A stretch of DNA of 64,000 bases from Algorimicrobium algoritergicola (lineage in GTDB: Bacteria > Bacteroidota > Bacteroidia > Flavobacteriales > Flavobacteriaceae): positions 62,001 through 126,000 of the forward strand of contig NZ_VSKL01000005.1 of assembly GCF_008086165.1 (NCBI RefSeq), given 5' to 3'. Shown one piece after another: positions 47,315 through 56,958 of the stretch; position 1 is the first letter of the stretch; the number at the start of each line of letters is the position of its first letter. Position numbers and translations under genes: made by a program. Under the pieces are notes generated by a model. It was not told the origin of the DNA, did no database searches, and saw nothing but the letters and a program-made list of their open reading frames with translations.

Positions 47315-49627
47315 TTATTTATTCACAATAAATCGTTCAATTGAAATTCTTTGTTCTTTCGGTACGTTCAATATTGATTCTTCAAAAACTATTTCTTCTG
47401 CATTTATTGATTTAATGTGTTTAGCTAATAATTCGATGTCCTCGAAAGACATACCATATCTTAACATCCATATAGAACTTTCATCATCAGTACCAAATCG
47501 TATGTATTTTGCTAATTTTTGAGTACGCTTATCTTTTGTTTTTTCATAATACTTGATAAAAGTGGCATAGAATATATCACTCAATTTAAATCCTATTAAT
47601 TTATCAATAAAATCGTAAGTATCATACATTACAAGATCATAATCTACATCAGAAGCTTTTGTACCTAATGGGAACAAACTATATACTCTATGGTTTTTGT
47701 CCGGAATATCGTGAAAGCCTGTAATAAATTCTGCGCTTAATAAATTTGTCTTGCGTCCTAATCTCTCTAAATCTTTTCTCTCTTTAGTTTTACTAACATA
47801 AGAATAGCGATACCAACATATATTTTTAAAAGTCTTACCGTGGACTTTCCATAGCATAATTTTAATGGCGGTATCTAAAACATTACTTTCTCCATCTTCA
47901 AGTTTTCTTCCTAAATAAATAGAATATAAATCACGAAAATTTTTGTAAAAATGAAGCCTATTTCTATGGTCAGAACTAATATTGCTTAATGACACTATTT
48001 CATTATTTTTAAAAAGCGTATTTAAAATATTGATGATAATTTTTTCTACGCTTGTTGCGGTAAGTTTGTTTAAATCCTTTTCAGTAAGATTATATTCGTC
48101 AGAATAGGTGTCATTTAATATGGCCTCCTTAAAATCATTATAATCGTCATCTTTTTGTTCTTTTTTCTCTAATGATGAAACAGTATCTAATTCTTCATCT
48201 TGAGTCATAATTTTCCTAAAATTTGACATCTTATTGGGTGAACTTATAATAACATAGCCGAAATCAAATTTGGTTTCTAATGTTGACCTTCCCGCTCTAC
48301 CAATTAAATTTTTTACAGACAAAGGTTTACTGCTCTCCAGTCTATCTAAAAAAACGACATCAAAAGGCATATTGATCCCTTGTTCTAACGTAGAAGTAGC
48401 AAAACAGATACGACAGAAGCCAGCCTGAGTGAATTCCTCAACAATTATTCGTGTTTGTAACGGAAGAGATCCGTGATGAATTACTATCCCTCGCTTTAAT
48501 AATGAAATCATTTGAGAATAATAATTCTTATTTGCAATCGTATCGCCTCCAGTATACTGTTTTAATTGAGAAATATACTTATCAATTTTGCTACTCTCTA
48601 TTTCCTCGCATAAGTTTATATATTTTTCAAATTGATTTAAGAATGTGCGATTGAAAATTTTAGATTTAGATATATAGAATAATACCGAGCCACCATTTTG
48701 GATAGTTTTCTCAATTGGATCAAATCTACACTGTTTTTTTTGTGTGCCTAAAATAGCTTTATCAATTCCAAAATGATGGAAGTTCCAGTTATCGTCAGAA
48801 CATAAAAAAAGCTGTCCGACATTTTTCTGAATATATTGGATTGAACTAGATGTGTTTTTTGGAAAATGATTTTTAATAATTTGTGATTCTGGATTTTTTA
48901 CAAATGGGTGCGCAAAAACAAATGTGGCATTAGGAAAAGCCTTTTGAGATCTTCTCACGATACTGTCAAAATACAATCCTCGTTTTGAGCTTTCATTACT
49001 CAATTGTGCTTCGTCAAACAAGAATATGCCTACATCATATAATTCTTTTTGCTTGAATAATTCTCGGCACCTTTCAGGTGTAACAATAAACACATTTCTA
49101 GTTGCATTTTTCGTGTTTATTTTGTCAATGAAGGTTAGTATATTAACTTTTTTGTCTTGGATTAAAGTATTTAGATTTAAAAAATATTCATTGATCAATG
49201 CCCTTGATGGAACTACTACAACCACATCCTTGTCAGTTTGTAGGATTAAATTGAGAAATACATATGATTTTCCAGTGCTTGTTGGTGCTGAAAAACTAAA
49301 ACAATTGTTTGATTCGATTCCTTTTATTATACTAGCTTGTACTGGTGTGTAAGTATTTTGAAATGTATCTAATATATATTTTCGATATTGTCTGAATACA
49401 ACCTCTTTGAGTGTTTTTGGGGTGGCATCTTTGTAGAAGACACCCATATAATTTAGAATAGTAGATTCAAATTCTGTGAATACATCTGGGTGATACAACT
49501 TTAAAAGAGATAATATCTCCATATCAGTTGTGGAAATTGGACCTTTCTTAAAAAGGTTATCCAGTACAAAGTGAAAAGCTTTCCTAACCTCTATATCTTC
49601 CATGATATTGGATATTAAGTTTTTCAT
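47315..49627 (-). CDS. hamB: HamB-like SF2 helicase (Hachiman-type defence)
   Basis: 770-residue superfamily 2 helicase: Walker A APTSTGKS (114-121, Lys120), motif Ia VVVPSRALINEY, DEAQ Walker B (205-208), TLEQGINMPFDVVFLDR and motif VI NLIGRAGRST. The overall layout (Ski2-like, long C-terminal helical part about 490-770) fits the HamB helicase of the two-gene Hachiman system. The gene overlaps the upstream nuclease gene by 4 bp (ATGA type), the same order as hamA-hamB. Another DEAD-box defence helicase cannot be excluded. Confidence 0.72.
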   Translation of the reverse strand: MKNLISNIMEDIEVRKAFHFVLDNLFKKGPISTTDMEILSLLKLYHPDVFTEFESTILNYMGVFYKDATPKTLKEVVFRQYRKYILDTFQNTYTPVQASIIKGIESNNCFSFSAPTSTGKSYVFLNLILQTDKDVVVVVPSRALINEYFLNLNTLIQDKKVNILTFIDKINTKNATRNVFIVTPERCRELFKQKELYDVGIFLFDEAQLSNESSKRGLYFDSIVRRSQKAFPNATFVFAHPFVKNPESQIIKNHFPKNTSSSIQYIQKNVGQLFLCSDDNWNFHHFGIDKAILGTQKKQCRFDPIEKTIQNGGSVLFYISKSKIFNRTFLNQFEKYINLCEEIESSKIDKYISQLKQYTGGDTIANKNYYSQMISLLKRGIVIHHGSLPLQTRIIVEEFTQAGFCRICFATSTLEQGINMPFDVVFLDRLESSKPLSVKNLIGRAGRSTLETKFDFGYVIISSPNKMSNFRKIMTQDEELDTVSSLEKKEQKDDDYNDFKEAILNDTYSDEYNLTEKDLNKLTATSVEKIIINILNTLFKNNEIVSLSNISSDHRNRLHFYKNFRDLYSIYLGRKLEDGESNVLDTAIKIMLWKVHGKTFKNICWYRYSYVSKTKERKDLERLGRKTNLLSAEFITGFHDIPDKNHRVYSLFPLGTKASDVDYDLVMYDTYDFIDKLIGFKLSDIFYATFIKYYEKTKDKRTQKLAKYIRFGTDDESSIWMLRYGMSFEDIELLAKHIKSINAEEIVFEESILNVPKEQRISIERFIVNK

Positions 49628-50307
49628 AGATTAACTGCTACTAAAACTAATTCTTCGAATCTATCAAGTGTAATAAAATCAGTATTTTTTTTAATACTAT
49701 TTATTATTTTTTCAGTAGTAGTTGATTTACAAGAAAAAGAAGCTACAAAACCCTTTAAACCTTTTGCGTGATTCTCTTTAGAAGGTTCACAACAGAACCT
49801 ATCAATATCGATTATATCTGACGCATCTCGTTTTTCTCTTTCAAATCGAGCAATTTGTTCAAATGATCGTCCGTAAGCATTTTGACTAGAATTATATTTT
49901 GCCTCTCCAAATAAAAGAACATTCTCTTTGTTTTTGGTATAAAAATCGAATCCGTGATTCCCGATATCTTTAATTTTTATTAATTCAGCCAGTGGTATAT
50001 CTAAATATTTTAGTTCATTTACGATGGTCAATCTTGATAATTCGGAAACGACAAGTTCTCCTGTGTCTTTAGTTATTTCATCATCATTTTTTGATATAAT
50101 GTTTTCCGAAATATATTTAACTGTATCTTCAGCACGAGTTTGAAAACCTGCTTTTACATAATCTTGATCAAATTGACTAATCCAAGCCAAATTAGATAAG
50201 CTTTTAAATATTTCCGAAAGTGTTAGTTTAATATCGGTAGGCTCGATTCTAATAAACGAAATATGTTTTTTTATTTTAATTTGATCAAGGATTTTATATC
50301 CAATCAT
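49624..50307 (-). CDS. hamA: HamA-like DUF1837 nuclease (Hachiman-type defence)
   Basis: 227-residue protein with the PD-(D/E)xK nuclease pattern: HGFDF (Asp121) and GEAKYNSS with Glu135 and Lys137 (E-A-K), preceded by an acidic helix GELVVSELSR (Glu85, Glu89). This is how the DUF1837 HamA effector looks in Hachiman systems, where the helicase HamB guards DNA and releases the nuclease. Translationally coupled to hamB. Length is on the short side for HamA (often about 250-300). Confidence 0.68.
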   Translation of the reverse strand: MIGYKILDQIKIKKHISFIRIEPTDIKLTLSEIFKSLSNLAWISQFDQDYVKAGFQTRAEDTVKYISENIISKNDDEITKDTGELVVSELSRLTIVNELKYLDIPLAELIKIKDIGNHGFDFYTKNKENVLLFGEAKYNSSQNAYGRSFEQIARFEREKRDASDIIDIDRFCCEPSKENHAKGLKGFVASFSCKSTTTEKIINSIKKNTDFITLDRFEELVLVAVNL

Positions 50308-50325
50308 TTTTATTTAATTTTTTGT

Positions 50326-50468
50326 TAATTGCACATAAAGTGTTTGTGTATGATTAGTTGCGTGTTTTAAGCACTAAAATTAGCAAATAAAATAAAGATA
50401 GAAAGTCTGCAAGGACTTTCGTAAATTGATTAAAACCAAGCAATTAATAATACAAAGTGTTGCCCACA
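50326..50468 (-). repeat. attC-like element C
   Basis: Between the HEPN gene stop (50473) and hamA. Arms GTGTTTGTGTATGATTAGTT (50340-50361) and GCAATTAATAATACAAAGTG (50440-50465) pair imperfectly; a perfect central hairpin GAAAGTC-TGCAAG-GACTTTC is at 50401-50420. The outer end GTTGCCCACA (50459-50468) is the reverse complement of TGTGGGCAAC at 52789-52798. Confidence 0.65.
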
Positions 50469-50472
50469 GTTT

Positions 50473-51111
50473 TTATTTATAATGTTCTTTATATGCTTTT
50501 CTAAATGATAATAAAGCCTTTGGGAAATCATTTTGAATTTTTTTTCTCGCTTTTCCAAAATCAGGATTTACAAGAATTTTCTTTCGCTCGTCATTTGGGT
50601 CTTTTATATATCTATGTTCTAATGTATTTCTTTGTTCATATAGGTTATTCATAACTCTACCAGCTACTTTAGCGGAATATTCTCCTGCATTTATTTGGAC
50701 ATACATTGAACGTTCAATTCCGTGGTCTGGATGTTTAACAGGGTTTATCTTTAGAACATTTTGGATGTAATGTAAAACAAGTTGGTCAGTATACTTTAAA
50801 GCAGTAATAATCCAAGAAAGTACTGAACGATTATCTTTCATTTCTGAAAGTCTTGGAAATATATTTATACAAGCTTCTGCATCTTCTCTTGCTGAATTAT
50901 AAGCATCTTCGGATAGTGCGGTTTTAAAGTCAAATTCTATTTCCTTTTTAATGACGTCTTCAAAAAAGCGAATAAAATAATCATCTGAAGATTTCTCTTC
51001 AATAATTTTTTCTTCAATCATTCCTAACATAATCATACGTTGGGCATAATTGTAGTCTTCATTAGACATATTCATTCGAGCTAATTCCTCAAGTTCTTCA
51101 AGATAACTCAT
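50473..51111 (-). CDS. HEPN-like partner of the reverse transcriptase
   Basis: 212-residue, mostly helical protein with a late RNTLEH motif (Arg165, His170 in the longer numbering; R-x4-H), the catalytic signature of HEPN ribonucleases. ATG at 51111 overlaps the reverse transcriptase stop (TAATG), so the two are translationally coupled; a TTG four codons upstream (51123) is a weaker alternative. The R-x4-H is followed by a charged C-terminal helix. Without a structural search I cannot exclude a chance motif, but coupling and context fit an RNase effector. Fused RT-HEPN exists in AbiA. Confidence 0.6.
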   Translation of the reverse strand: MSYLEELEELARMNMSNEDYNYAQRMIMLGMIEEKIIEEKSSDDYFIRFFEDVIKKEIEFDFKTALSEDAYNSAREDAEACINIFPRLSEMKDNRSVLSWIITALKYTDQLVLHYIQNVLKINPVKHPDHGIERSMYVQINAGEYSAKVAGRVMNNLYEQRNTLEHRYIKDPNDERKKILVNPDFGKARKKIQNDFPKALLSFRKAYKEHYK

Positions 51112-52763
51112 TATAGAAACCAATTTTTTAAAGTAGCAATTGGTATTTTCAATTGACTTTTGTTTATTGAATTGAGAATTGAGTTTTTTACATAAACATT
51201 TTTTTCCTCTTTTATTAATTCTGCTACTGATTGGAAAAACTTTGTATCAGTTTTAATTGTTTCCAATAGAATCTTAAAATAACCTAATCGAACGAGAGGA
51301 CTTTCTGTTTTTGGTATAGATTGTAATAATCGTTGTTGTTCATCTATGTTTAAATACGATGCATTTTTAAAAATCGATAAAATTTGATATTGAATCCATT
51401 CGTAGGTATCAAATTCGTCAAAAACAGTAAAAATATCGTTATATACATTTGATAGGTTTTCGTACAGCTGTAAATTCCAGACAAAATTATTTGTTTTCCA
51501 ATTGAATGCCCTAATGCCAAAAAGCCAAACGTTAATCATTGATTCTTTAGGCTTATAGTCAGTTTCATCTATGAGTATTTTAACAATAGTTCTCCATTTT
51601 TGAGAAAAAGTCAAAAATTCTCGCATTTCAGATGTTTCAATTAACCAAAAATCCTTTTTTTTATTTTTTCTATGGAATTGATTAAGCTTTTGCTCATAAT
51701 CTTTTAAAGCCATTTTATATAATGAGATATATTGTTTTGGGTTCAAACCTCCGAAATCATCTTTTTTTTCTCCAAATTGAGTAATGTTTTGTTCTAAAAC
51801 CTCTCGATTAATTTCCTCTATACTTTCGTCTTTTATGCTTATTCCATAATCATCTAAAAATTTTTCTTTGCCTGAATTGTGTTCGTCAATTAATTCAATT
51901 AAGGTTTTTTCCGAATTTAAACACAATGATTTAGATTTTAGATGACGGTCAATTTCTACTAAACATTGCACTAATTCTTTACGTGATTTACCGTAAATAC
52001 GAATATCATCCATAAAGCGATAATAATGAAGACTTTTTTTAATTGCAAGTCTATCCAAACTATCCAGTATGATGTTGGCTATTAGAAAAGAGCCTGCCGG
52101 TCCTTGAGGAATTCCAACTCCGAAAGTAGCAGAATCTCTTGTCCCAGACCAGACATTCAAGCATTTAGACAAAACGTCTAAAATTTTTACATCAATATTT
52201 CTATTTCGTAATTCAAGTAAAATCGTTGAATGAGGTATTGTGTCAAAAAATCCCGTTATATCCGTTTCAAGAATATGAGTAACATTTCCTGTTTCTATGG
52301 TTTCATTTATGCTATTAATAAATCGATTATATGGCTCTACATAAAACTCGAAGAAATAAAAATCATCAGGTTCTTCATCTAAAAGTTCAACGCCTTTTGA
52401 TACATTTTTGTTCAGCACACTGCCAAATACACACTTATTTGTTTCTATTAAATTTGAATACTCTAATTCTGCAATGTGATTTGATATTGCTTGGAAAACT
52501 AAAGCATCTTCTATATCTAATACAGTTTTAGTTCTTTGAGTCCCATTTTTTTTCGGTTCGAAATATTTAAAAGGTCTTTTCGGTTGATATTTATCTGATA
52601 ATAGTAATTCACTCAATGAAGCTAACATTCTATCAGTATCATTATTAAACACACCAATTCCAAAGTAGTCTTTTGCATCAGCTCCTACACTTGAAATAAC
52701 TCTTTCCCAAGATAATTTTAATGAAGATTCACTAAAACAATATTCATATGTACTTTTTTTCAT
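51111..52763 (-). CDS. Defence-type (Abi/UG) reverse transcriptase
   Basis: 550-residue RNA-directed DNA polymerase. Motif A ETDITGFFDTIPHS (Asp168), motif B GIPQGPAGSFLIANI (217-231), motif C YRFMDD (Asp252, Asp253) and LNSEKT are present. It lacks the maturase and endonuclease domains of group II introns; instead the last ~220 residues are helical (HEAT-like), as in Abi and UG defence RTs. The N-terminus has the RT0-like lead. Upstream 230 bases (52764-52993) hold no gene and might encode a template RNA. The exact UG/DRT class is not assigned. Confidence 0.75.
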   Translation of the reverse strand: MKKSTYEYCFSESSLKLSWERVISSVGADAKDYFGIGVFNNDTDRMLASLSELLLSDKYQPKRPFKYFEPKKNGTQRTKTVLDIEDALVFQAISNHIAELEYSNLIETNKCVFGSVLNKNVSKGVELLDEEPDDFYFFEFYVEPYNRFINSINETIETGNVTHILETDITGFFDTIPHSTILLELRNRNIDVKILDVLSKCLNVWSGTRDSATFGVGIPQGPAGSFLIANIILDSLDRLAIKKSLHYYRFMDDIRIYGKSRKELVQCLVEIDRHLKSKSLCLNSEKTLIELIDEHNSGKEKFLDDYGISIKDESIEEINREVLEQNITQFGEKKDDFGGLNPKQYISLYKMALKDYEQKLNQFHRKNKKKDFWLIETSEMREFLTFSQKWRTIVKILIDETDYKPKESMINVWLFGIRAFNWKTNNFVWNLQLYENLSNVYNDIFTVFDEFDTYEWIQYQILSIFKNASYLNIDEQQRLLQSIPKTESPLVRLGYFKILLETIKTDTKFFQSVAELIKEEKNVYVKNSILNSINKSQLKIPIATLKNWFL

Positions 52764-52788
52764 TCTTTGTTCGATTGTTTCTTCAAAT

Positions 52789-52798
52789 TGTGGGCAAC
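52789..52798. other. Cassette boundary motif upstream of the RT gene
   Basis: TGTGGGCAAC on the plus strand, a perfect inverse match to GTTGCCCACA at the end of element C (50459-50468); with flanks 13 of 14 match. Together they bracket the RT-HEPN unit like R' and R'' of an integron cassette. Confidence 0.55.
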
Positions 52799-52993
52799 TT
52801 GATATATAGTAACTTTTGTTTTTCTTATCCCGTGAATAAATCAGGTTATGGCATCTTTTAAATTATTCATACTATATAGTTTAATATGTGGTATTTTGTT
52901 GTACTGATGCTAAAATAGAATATATGTTTGACTAAACATTGTGGTTAACCGTAAAGTGCTGATAAATCATGTTTTTTTGTGTGGATTTGTAAC

Positions 52994-54058
52994 TCAATTT
53001 GTGTTTGTTTTGATTATTTTTTTTACTTGGGCTGTGTTATTGGACATTAATTTGAGGAGGTATAAACCGTTTTCTAAAGTTGAAATATCTATTAGTTCTG
53101 TTGTGGTTGCTGTTTTTACTTGTTGGCCCATTGTATTGTAAATGGTATAATTATATTTCTTATTTGTATTGGCCTTTATGTATATGTAGTTGGATGTATA
53201 GGTTGGGTAAATTGTTAGTTGTTCTAATTGTTCAGCTGGAATTGATAAAGTGCCCCAGGTATCTTCTGCGTCTTGACCGTTCCAAATTAGAGTGGCTAGG
53301 TATGGATTATCAATGTAGGGGTTTCTGTTGCCTTGATTCTGGTATATGATTTCGTTTCTATCGATTTCGAATTGTGATACGGGGTCTTCGGCATTCCATT
53401 TTAAAAACACATCGGGCATATCGCTATAATACGAATGGTTAGCTGTTCCGTGGCCTATATTGACAGCTTCGCATTGATTTGGGTATCTTGTGTACATATA
53501 CATTATAATGCGCGCTACATCGCCTTTATGTTCGTCGCCGGGATAGAAGTTTCCTAATGATGTTATGTGCGCATTGCCAGTATCATCTTGAAATATGCGA
53601 TTGCTTCTGGAGGAATTCATTTGACTGTCGCAGCTGCGTAAATTGTGTACGTCTGTTCCGGGGCCTATATAGGATACGTCTAAATTTGGATTTGCTAGTG
53701 ATCTTGCAAATACGTGTTCGCGATTCCAGAGGCCAATGCAGGAAGAGGTGTGACAGGATAAATCTTTATTTCTTAATCTATCGTTATTGGTTGGGGTGTC
53801 ATTATCCTCATAGCCATAAATTAGAAGTACCTCATCGCTTGATTGGTTTACTAAATCTGATTGCTTTATGACATCCCATGTGTCTGTATTGTTAGAGGTG
53901 TAGGGGAGTGGATTGGTATGGGTGTTGGTAATTAATGTTGTTAGCTGTGATTTTATATTTTCTCCTGATTGTGAGAAATCAATATTGGCGTAATAGGCTG
54001 GCGTTTGTGCCAGGATTACAAACGGAAATAAAAAAGCTAAAAGTAGTTTTGCTTTCAT
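52994..54058 (-). CDS. Endonuclease I family protein with T9SS sorting domain
   Basis: 354-residue secreted nuclease: signal peptide MKAKLLLAFLFPFVILAQ; core motifs NREHVFARS, DVHNLRSCDSQMNSSRSN and GNFYPGDEHKGDVARI of the endonuclease I superfamily (His/Asn metal nuclease); C-terminal domain (about 285-354) with YPTYTSNYIYI, ELIDISTLENGLYLLKL and KKIIKTN, a T9SS type A sorting domain. It is expected to degrade extracellular DNA/RNA for nutrition. It is not flanked by attC-like sites and lies between the defence genes; perhaps an older core gene of the locus. Confidence 0.88.
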   Translation of the reverse strand: MKAKLLLAFLFPFVILAQTPAYYANIDFSQSGENIKSQLTTLITNTHTNPLPYTSNNTDTWDVIKQSDLVNQSSDEVLLIYGYEDNDTPTNNDRLRNKDLSCHTSSCIGLWNREHVFARSLANPNLDVSYIGPGTDVHNLRSCDSQMNSSRSNRIFQDDTGNAHITSLGNFYPGDEHKGDVARIIMYMYTRYPNQCEAVNIGHGTANHSYYSDMPDVFLKWNAEDPVSQFEIDRNEIIYQNQGNRNPYIDNPYLATLIWNGQDAEDTWGTLSIPAEQLEQLTIYPTYTSNYIYIKANTNKKYNYTIYNTMGQQVKTATTTELIDISTLENGLYLLKLMSNNTAQVKKIIKTNTN

Positions 54059-54136
54059 AATTGCATACCTTAAGTATTAAAGGTATGCAATTTTATTTAT
54101 ATGGGTTTGGGTTGGTTTGTTAGATGCGTTTAGATT

Positions 54137-55789
54137 TTAGATTGTATCTAAACCTAATTCTTTTAAAAATGCATTATGCTCTTTTAAGGCTTTAGAAGCT
54201 TCCTTTTCTATATCAACTAATTTCTCATTTACTTCTTTTAAATTAATTATAGCTTCAGGTTTTGCAGTGCTTACATACCTTGATATATTTAGGTTAAAAT
54301 CGTTTTTCTCAATTTCAGCCATTGAAACTCTACGTGCATATCTTTCTATTTTTTCTGGACGCTCGATATAGGTATCTATAATTTTCTTAATATCATTAGG
54401 TTCTTTGTCATTCGGCTCGCCATCTATTGTGCCATCACGTAAAACATTTTGACGTTTTTCTTTTTTATAATGCTCACTTGCATTAATAAATAGCACATCA
54501 TCATCCTTTTTGCATTTCTTTAATACCAATATGCAAACAGGAATTCCGGTAGAAAAGAATAAGTTTGAAGGTAAACCTATAACCGTATCGATGTTACCAT
54601 CTTTTAGTAATTTTTCTCTAATACGTTGCTCTGCGCCGCCTCTAAACAATACGCCATGTGGTAGAATAATAGCCATTGTGCCTTCATCACTTAAAAAGTG
54701 AAAGCCGTGTAGAAGAAACGCAAAATCTGCTGCTGATTTAGGTGCTAAACCATAATTTTTAAAGCGGAAACTTTCGCCCATGGCTTCTGATGCATCCCAA
54801 CGTAAACTAAATGGTGGGTTTGCGACTATAGCATCAAACACTACTTTTTTAGCTGGGTTCATTTCATTTAAAATATCCCAGTCATTTTTTAGTGTGTCTC
54901 CATGAAATATTTCGAATTCTGAACTTTTAACACCATGTAAAAGCATGTTCATTCGCGCCAAGTTGTACGTTGTTACATTTAATTCTTGGCCATATATTCT
55001 ACTGATTGTACCACCTCCTTTTTCAATTTTATTTTTTACGTTTAACAGTAAGGAACCAGAACCACAAGCGAAATCGAGGACTTTATTAATTTTATTCTTT
55101 TTACCTGCTTTTGGGTTTTGACTATCTAAAGTTACTATTTCGGATAGAATGGTAGATAATTGTTGTGGGGTATAAAACTCACCTGCTTTTTTACCTGAAC
55201 CCGCTGCGAACTGCCCAATTAAATACTCATAAGCATCACCTAACGTATCACTATCAGTAGAAAAGCCAGCAATACCTTCTGCAATTTTTTGAATTATGGT
55301 ACACAGTTTCTTGTTTCTATCGTCATAGTTTTTGCCTAGCTTTTCAGAGTCTAGATTGATTTCGGAGAATAGGCCTTTAAAAGAACTCTCAAATGATTCA
55401 TTTTCTATGTACTTAAACCCTTTTTGAAGAGTCAGTAATAAATCGTTATTCTGTGTGCGTGCTAATTCTGAAATACTTCCCCATAAGTAATTTGGTTTTA
55501 TAACATAATGCACTTTTCTGCGCATTTGTTTTTCAAAAGGTTCAATATCATCTGGATTATCTTCATACCATACAGAAAGTGGTGTGCGTTTGTCTGTTTC
55601 CTTTAGTTTTGGATAGTCTGAACCTAATTCTTTTTTTACAGACGTTTCGTAATTGTCTGATAGGTAGCGTAAAAAAAGGAATGAAAGCATATAATCGCGA
55701 AAGTCATCCGCATTCATTGCACCTCTTAAATCGTTTGCTATATCCCAAAGGGTTTTACCTAATTCTTCTTGTTTTTGTTTTGCTGTCAT
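54137..55789 (-). CDS. hsdM: Type I restriction-modification methyltransferase subunit
   Basis: 550-residue N6-adenine methyltransferase subunit that modifies target DNA. N-terminal HsdM domain about 1-150; SAM-binding motif DFACGSGS (239-246), catalytic NPPF (324-327) and GEFYTP (203-208). It is the last gene of the operon hsdR-hsdS-prrC-hsdM, 2 bp after the PrrC-like gene. Length is usual. Confidence 0.95.
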   Translation of the reverse strand: MTAKQKQEELGKTLWDIANDLRGAMNADDFRDYMLSFLFLRYLSDNYETSVKKELGSDYPKLKETDKRTPLSVWYEDNPDDIEPFEKQMRRKVHYVIKPNYLWGSISELARTQNNDLLLTLQKGFKYIENESFESSFKGLFSEINLDSEKLGKNYDDRNKKLCTIIQKIAEGIAGFSTDSDTLGDAYEYLIGQFAAGSGKKAGEFYTPQQLSTILSEIVTLDSQNPKAGKKNKINKVLDFACGSGSLLLNVKNKIEKGGGTISRIYGQELNVTTYNLARMNMLLHGVKSSEFEIFHGDTLKNDWDILNEMNPAKKVVFDAIVANPPFSLRWDASEAMGESFRFKNYGLAPKSAADFAFLLHGFHFLSDEGTMAIILPHGVLFRGGAEQRIREKLLKDGNIDTVIGLPSNLFFSTGIPVCILVLKKCKKDDDVLFINASEHYKKEKRQNVLRDGTIDGEPNDKEPNDIKKIIDTYIERPEKIERYARRVSMAEIEKNDFNLNISRYVSTAKPEAIINLKEVNEKLVDIEKEASKALKEHNAFLKELGLDTI

Positions 55790-55791
55790 TT

Positions 55792-56958
55792 CTATGCGTG
55801 TAAAACGAATTTATACTTATTTTGTATGGCGTCAAATATTTCTAATATTAGTTTTTTGTTATCTGGAACAGGTTCTATAAGTTTATATCTGAATACAGAA
55901 TTGTGTGCCATAATATTCACTATTTGTGCTAGTTTTTCTGCATTTGAAAAGCCTATTTCTTTTAAAACGTGAGAAAAATTTCTAACGCCAAGAAAAGAGC
56001 TAATATTTTCTAATATTTGTCTTAATAAAGCAAAGTGATAAACATATATTTGGTCTTTATCTTTAGCTTCTTGTATGACCCTTAATAATTCTAAATGGTA
56101 TAAAAACACCTCTTTTCTTGGGCCAACTAATTCAATAGTGCCATTATTGTTTTTTAGTTTATAAATATCAACTTGTTGTTGATAACGTGATGCTTTTTCG
56201 CCCCTGGTTAACCAATCTGCTAAAACAGAAAAGAAACCAATATGGTGGGTCGTTATTATTATTTTTCTTTTTTTGAAATGTTTGTCTATTAAATCTATTA
56301 AAGATGAAACAGTAACAAATATATTATGGTCGTCAAGACTTGAAACAGGATCGTCTATAAAAAAATGTGTTGATTGCTTCTCGTCTCCAGTCCAACCTTC
56401 AACTTCAAATAAAGCTAGGAAGAAACTCCAAACAAATATTTGTTCTTCACCTCTTGAGATTTTTATAGGTATGTCTATTTCTTCATTTTTATTTTCTGTT
56501 TTTTGTTCTTCACTTTCTGGTTGCTCGACATCACCTTTATCATCATCTTCATCTTCTTTTTTATTATAAAACCTAATACACTTTATACCATCATTTAAAT
56601 CTTCAAAGTACTCGAACCGATAATCAAATTTAGGTTGGTAAGAAGCTAGTTTGTTTTGTAGGTTAATTTCATCTAACAAGGGATGGTACTGATTAAGATT
56701 ACTTTTTGTAAGTTTTAGATTTATATCTGAACCATTGTTTTCTTCATCGTTATCCCAATTGAATAAATCTTCACTATAGGCATTGTAATATACGCCTGAA
56801 TGACTACCTCCGTTATTGGTTTTAGTAGCATTCTTATACGCTACGGACAATCTTGTTTTACCAGTACCATTAAAAGCATATATAAGGTTTATGTTTTTTT
56901 CTAAACCAACTAACTTGTTGGCAATATCACTTATATTTTTATCAAATTTTTTACTCAT
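55792..56958 (-). CDS. prrC: PrrC-like anticodon nuclease (ABC-type ATPase)
   Basis: 388 residues, close to E. coli PrrC (396). ATPase half: Walker A FNGTGKT (29-35), SRGEEQ signature (168-173), Walker B FFIDDP (199-204) with SSLDD, and the H-loop TTHHIGFF. The C-terminal part carries Arg313-x3-Glu317 (LLRQILENI) and His352 (NIMAHNS), the same order and spacing as the anticodon nuclease triad of PrrC (R320, E324, H356). PrrC proteins reside with type I restriction enzymes and cleave tRNA-Lys when a phage disables them. Located between hsdS and hsdM, with ATGA overlap with hsdS. An extended acidic insert (about 130-162) is unusual. Confidence 0.8.
   Translation of the reverse strand: MSKKFDKNISDIANKLVGLEKNINLIYAFNGTGKTRLSVAYKNATKTNNGGSHSGVYYNAYSEDLFNWDNDEENNGSDINLKLTKSNLNQYHPLLDEINLQNKLASYQPKFDYRFEYFEDLNDGIKCIRFYNKKEDEDDDKGDVEQPESEEQKTENKNEEIDIPIKISRGEEQIFVWSFFLALFEVEGWTGDEKQSTHFFIDDPVSSLDDHNIFVTVSSLIDLIDKHFKKRKIIITTHHIGFFSVLADWLTRGEKASRYQQQVDIYKLKNNNGTIELVGPRKEVFLYHLELLRVIQEAKDKDQIYVYHFALLRQILENISSFLGVRNFSHVLKEIGFSNAEKLAQIVNIMAHNSVFRYKLIEPVPDNKKLILEIFDAIQNKYKFVLHA

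Noticed and set aside
51111-52763. Reverse transcriptase as part of the group II intron at 62 kb
   Set aside because: Opposite strand, 10 kb away, and the RT lacks maturase and endonuclease domains.
53080-53871. Plus-strand frames inside the endonuclease I gene
   Set aside because: Antisense shadows; the minus-strand gene has a signal peptide, nuclease motifs and a sorting domain.
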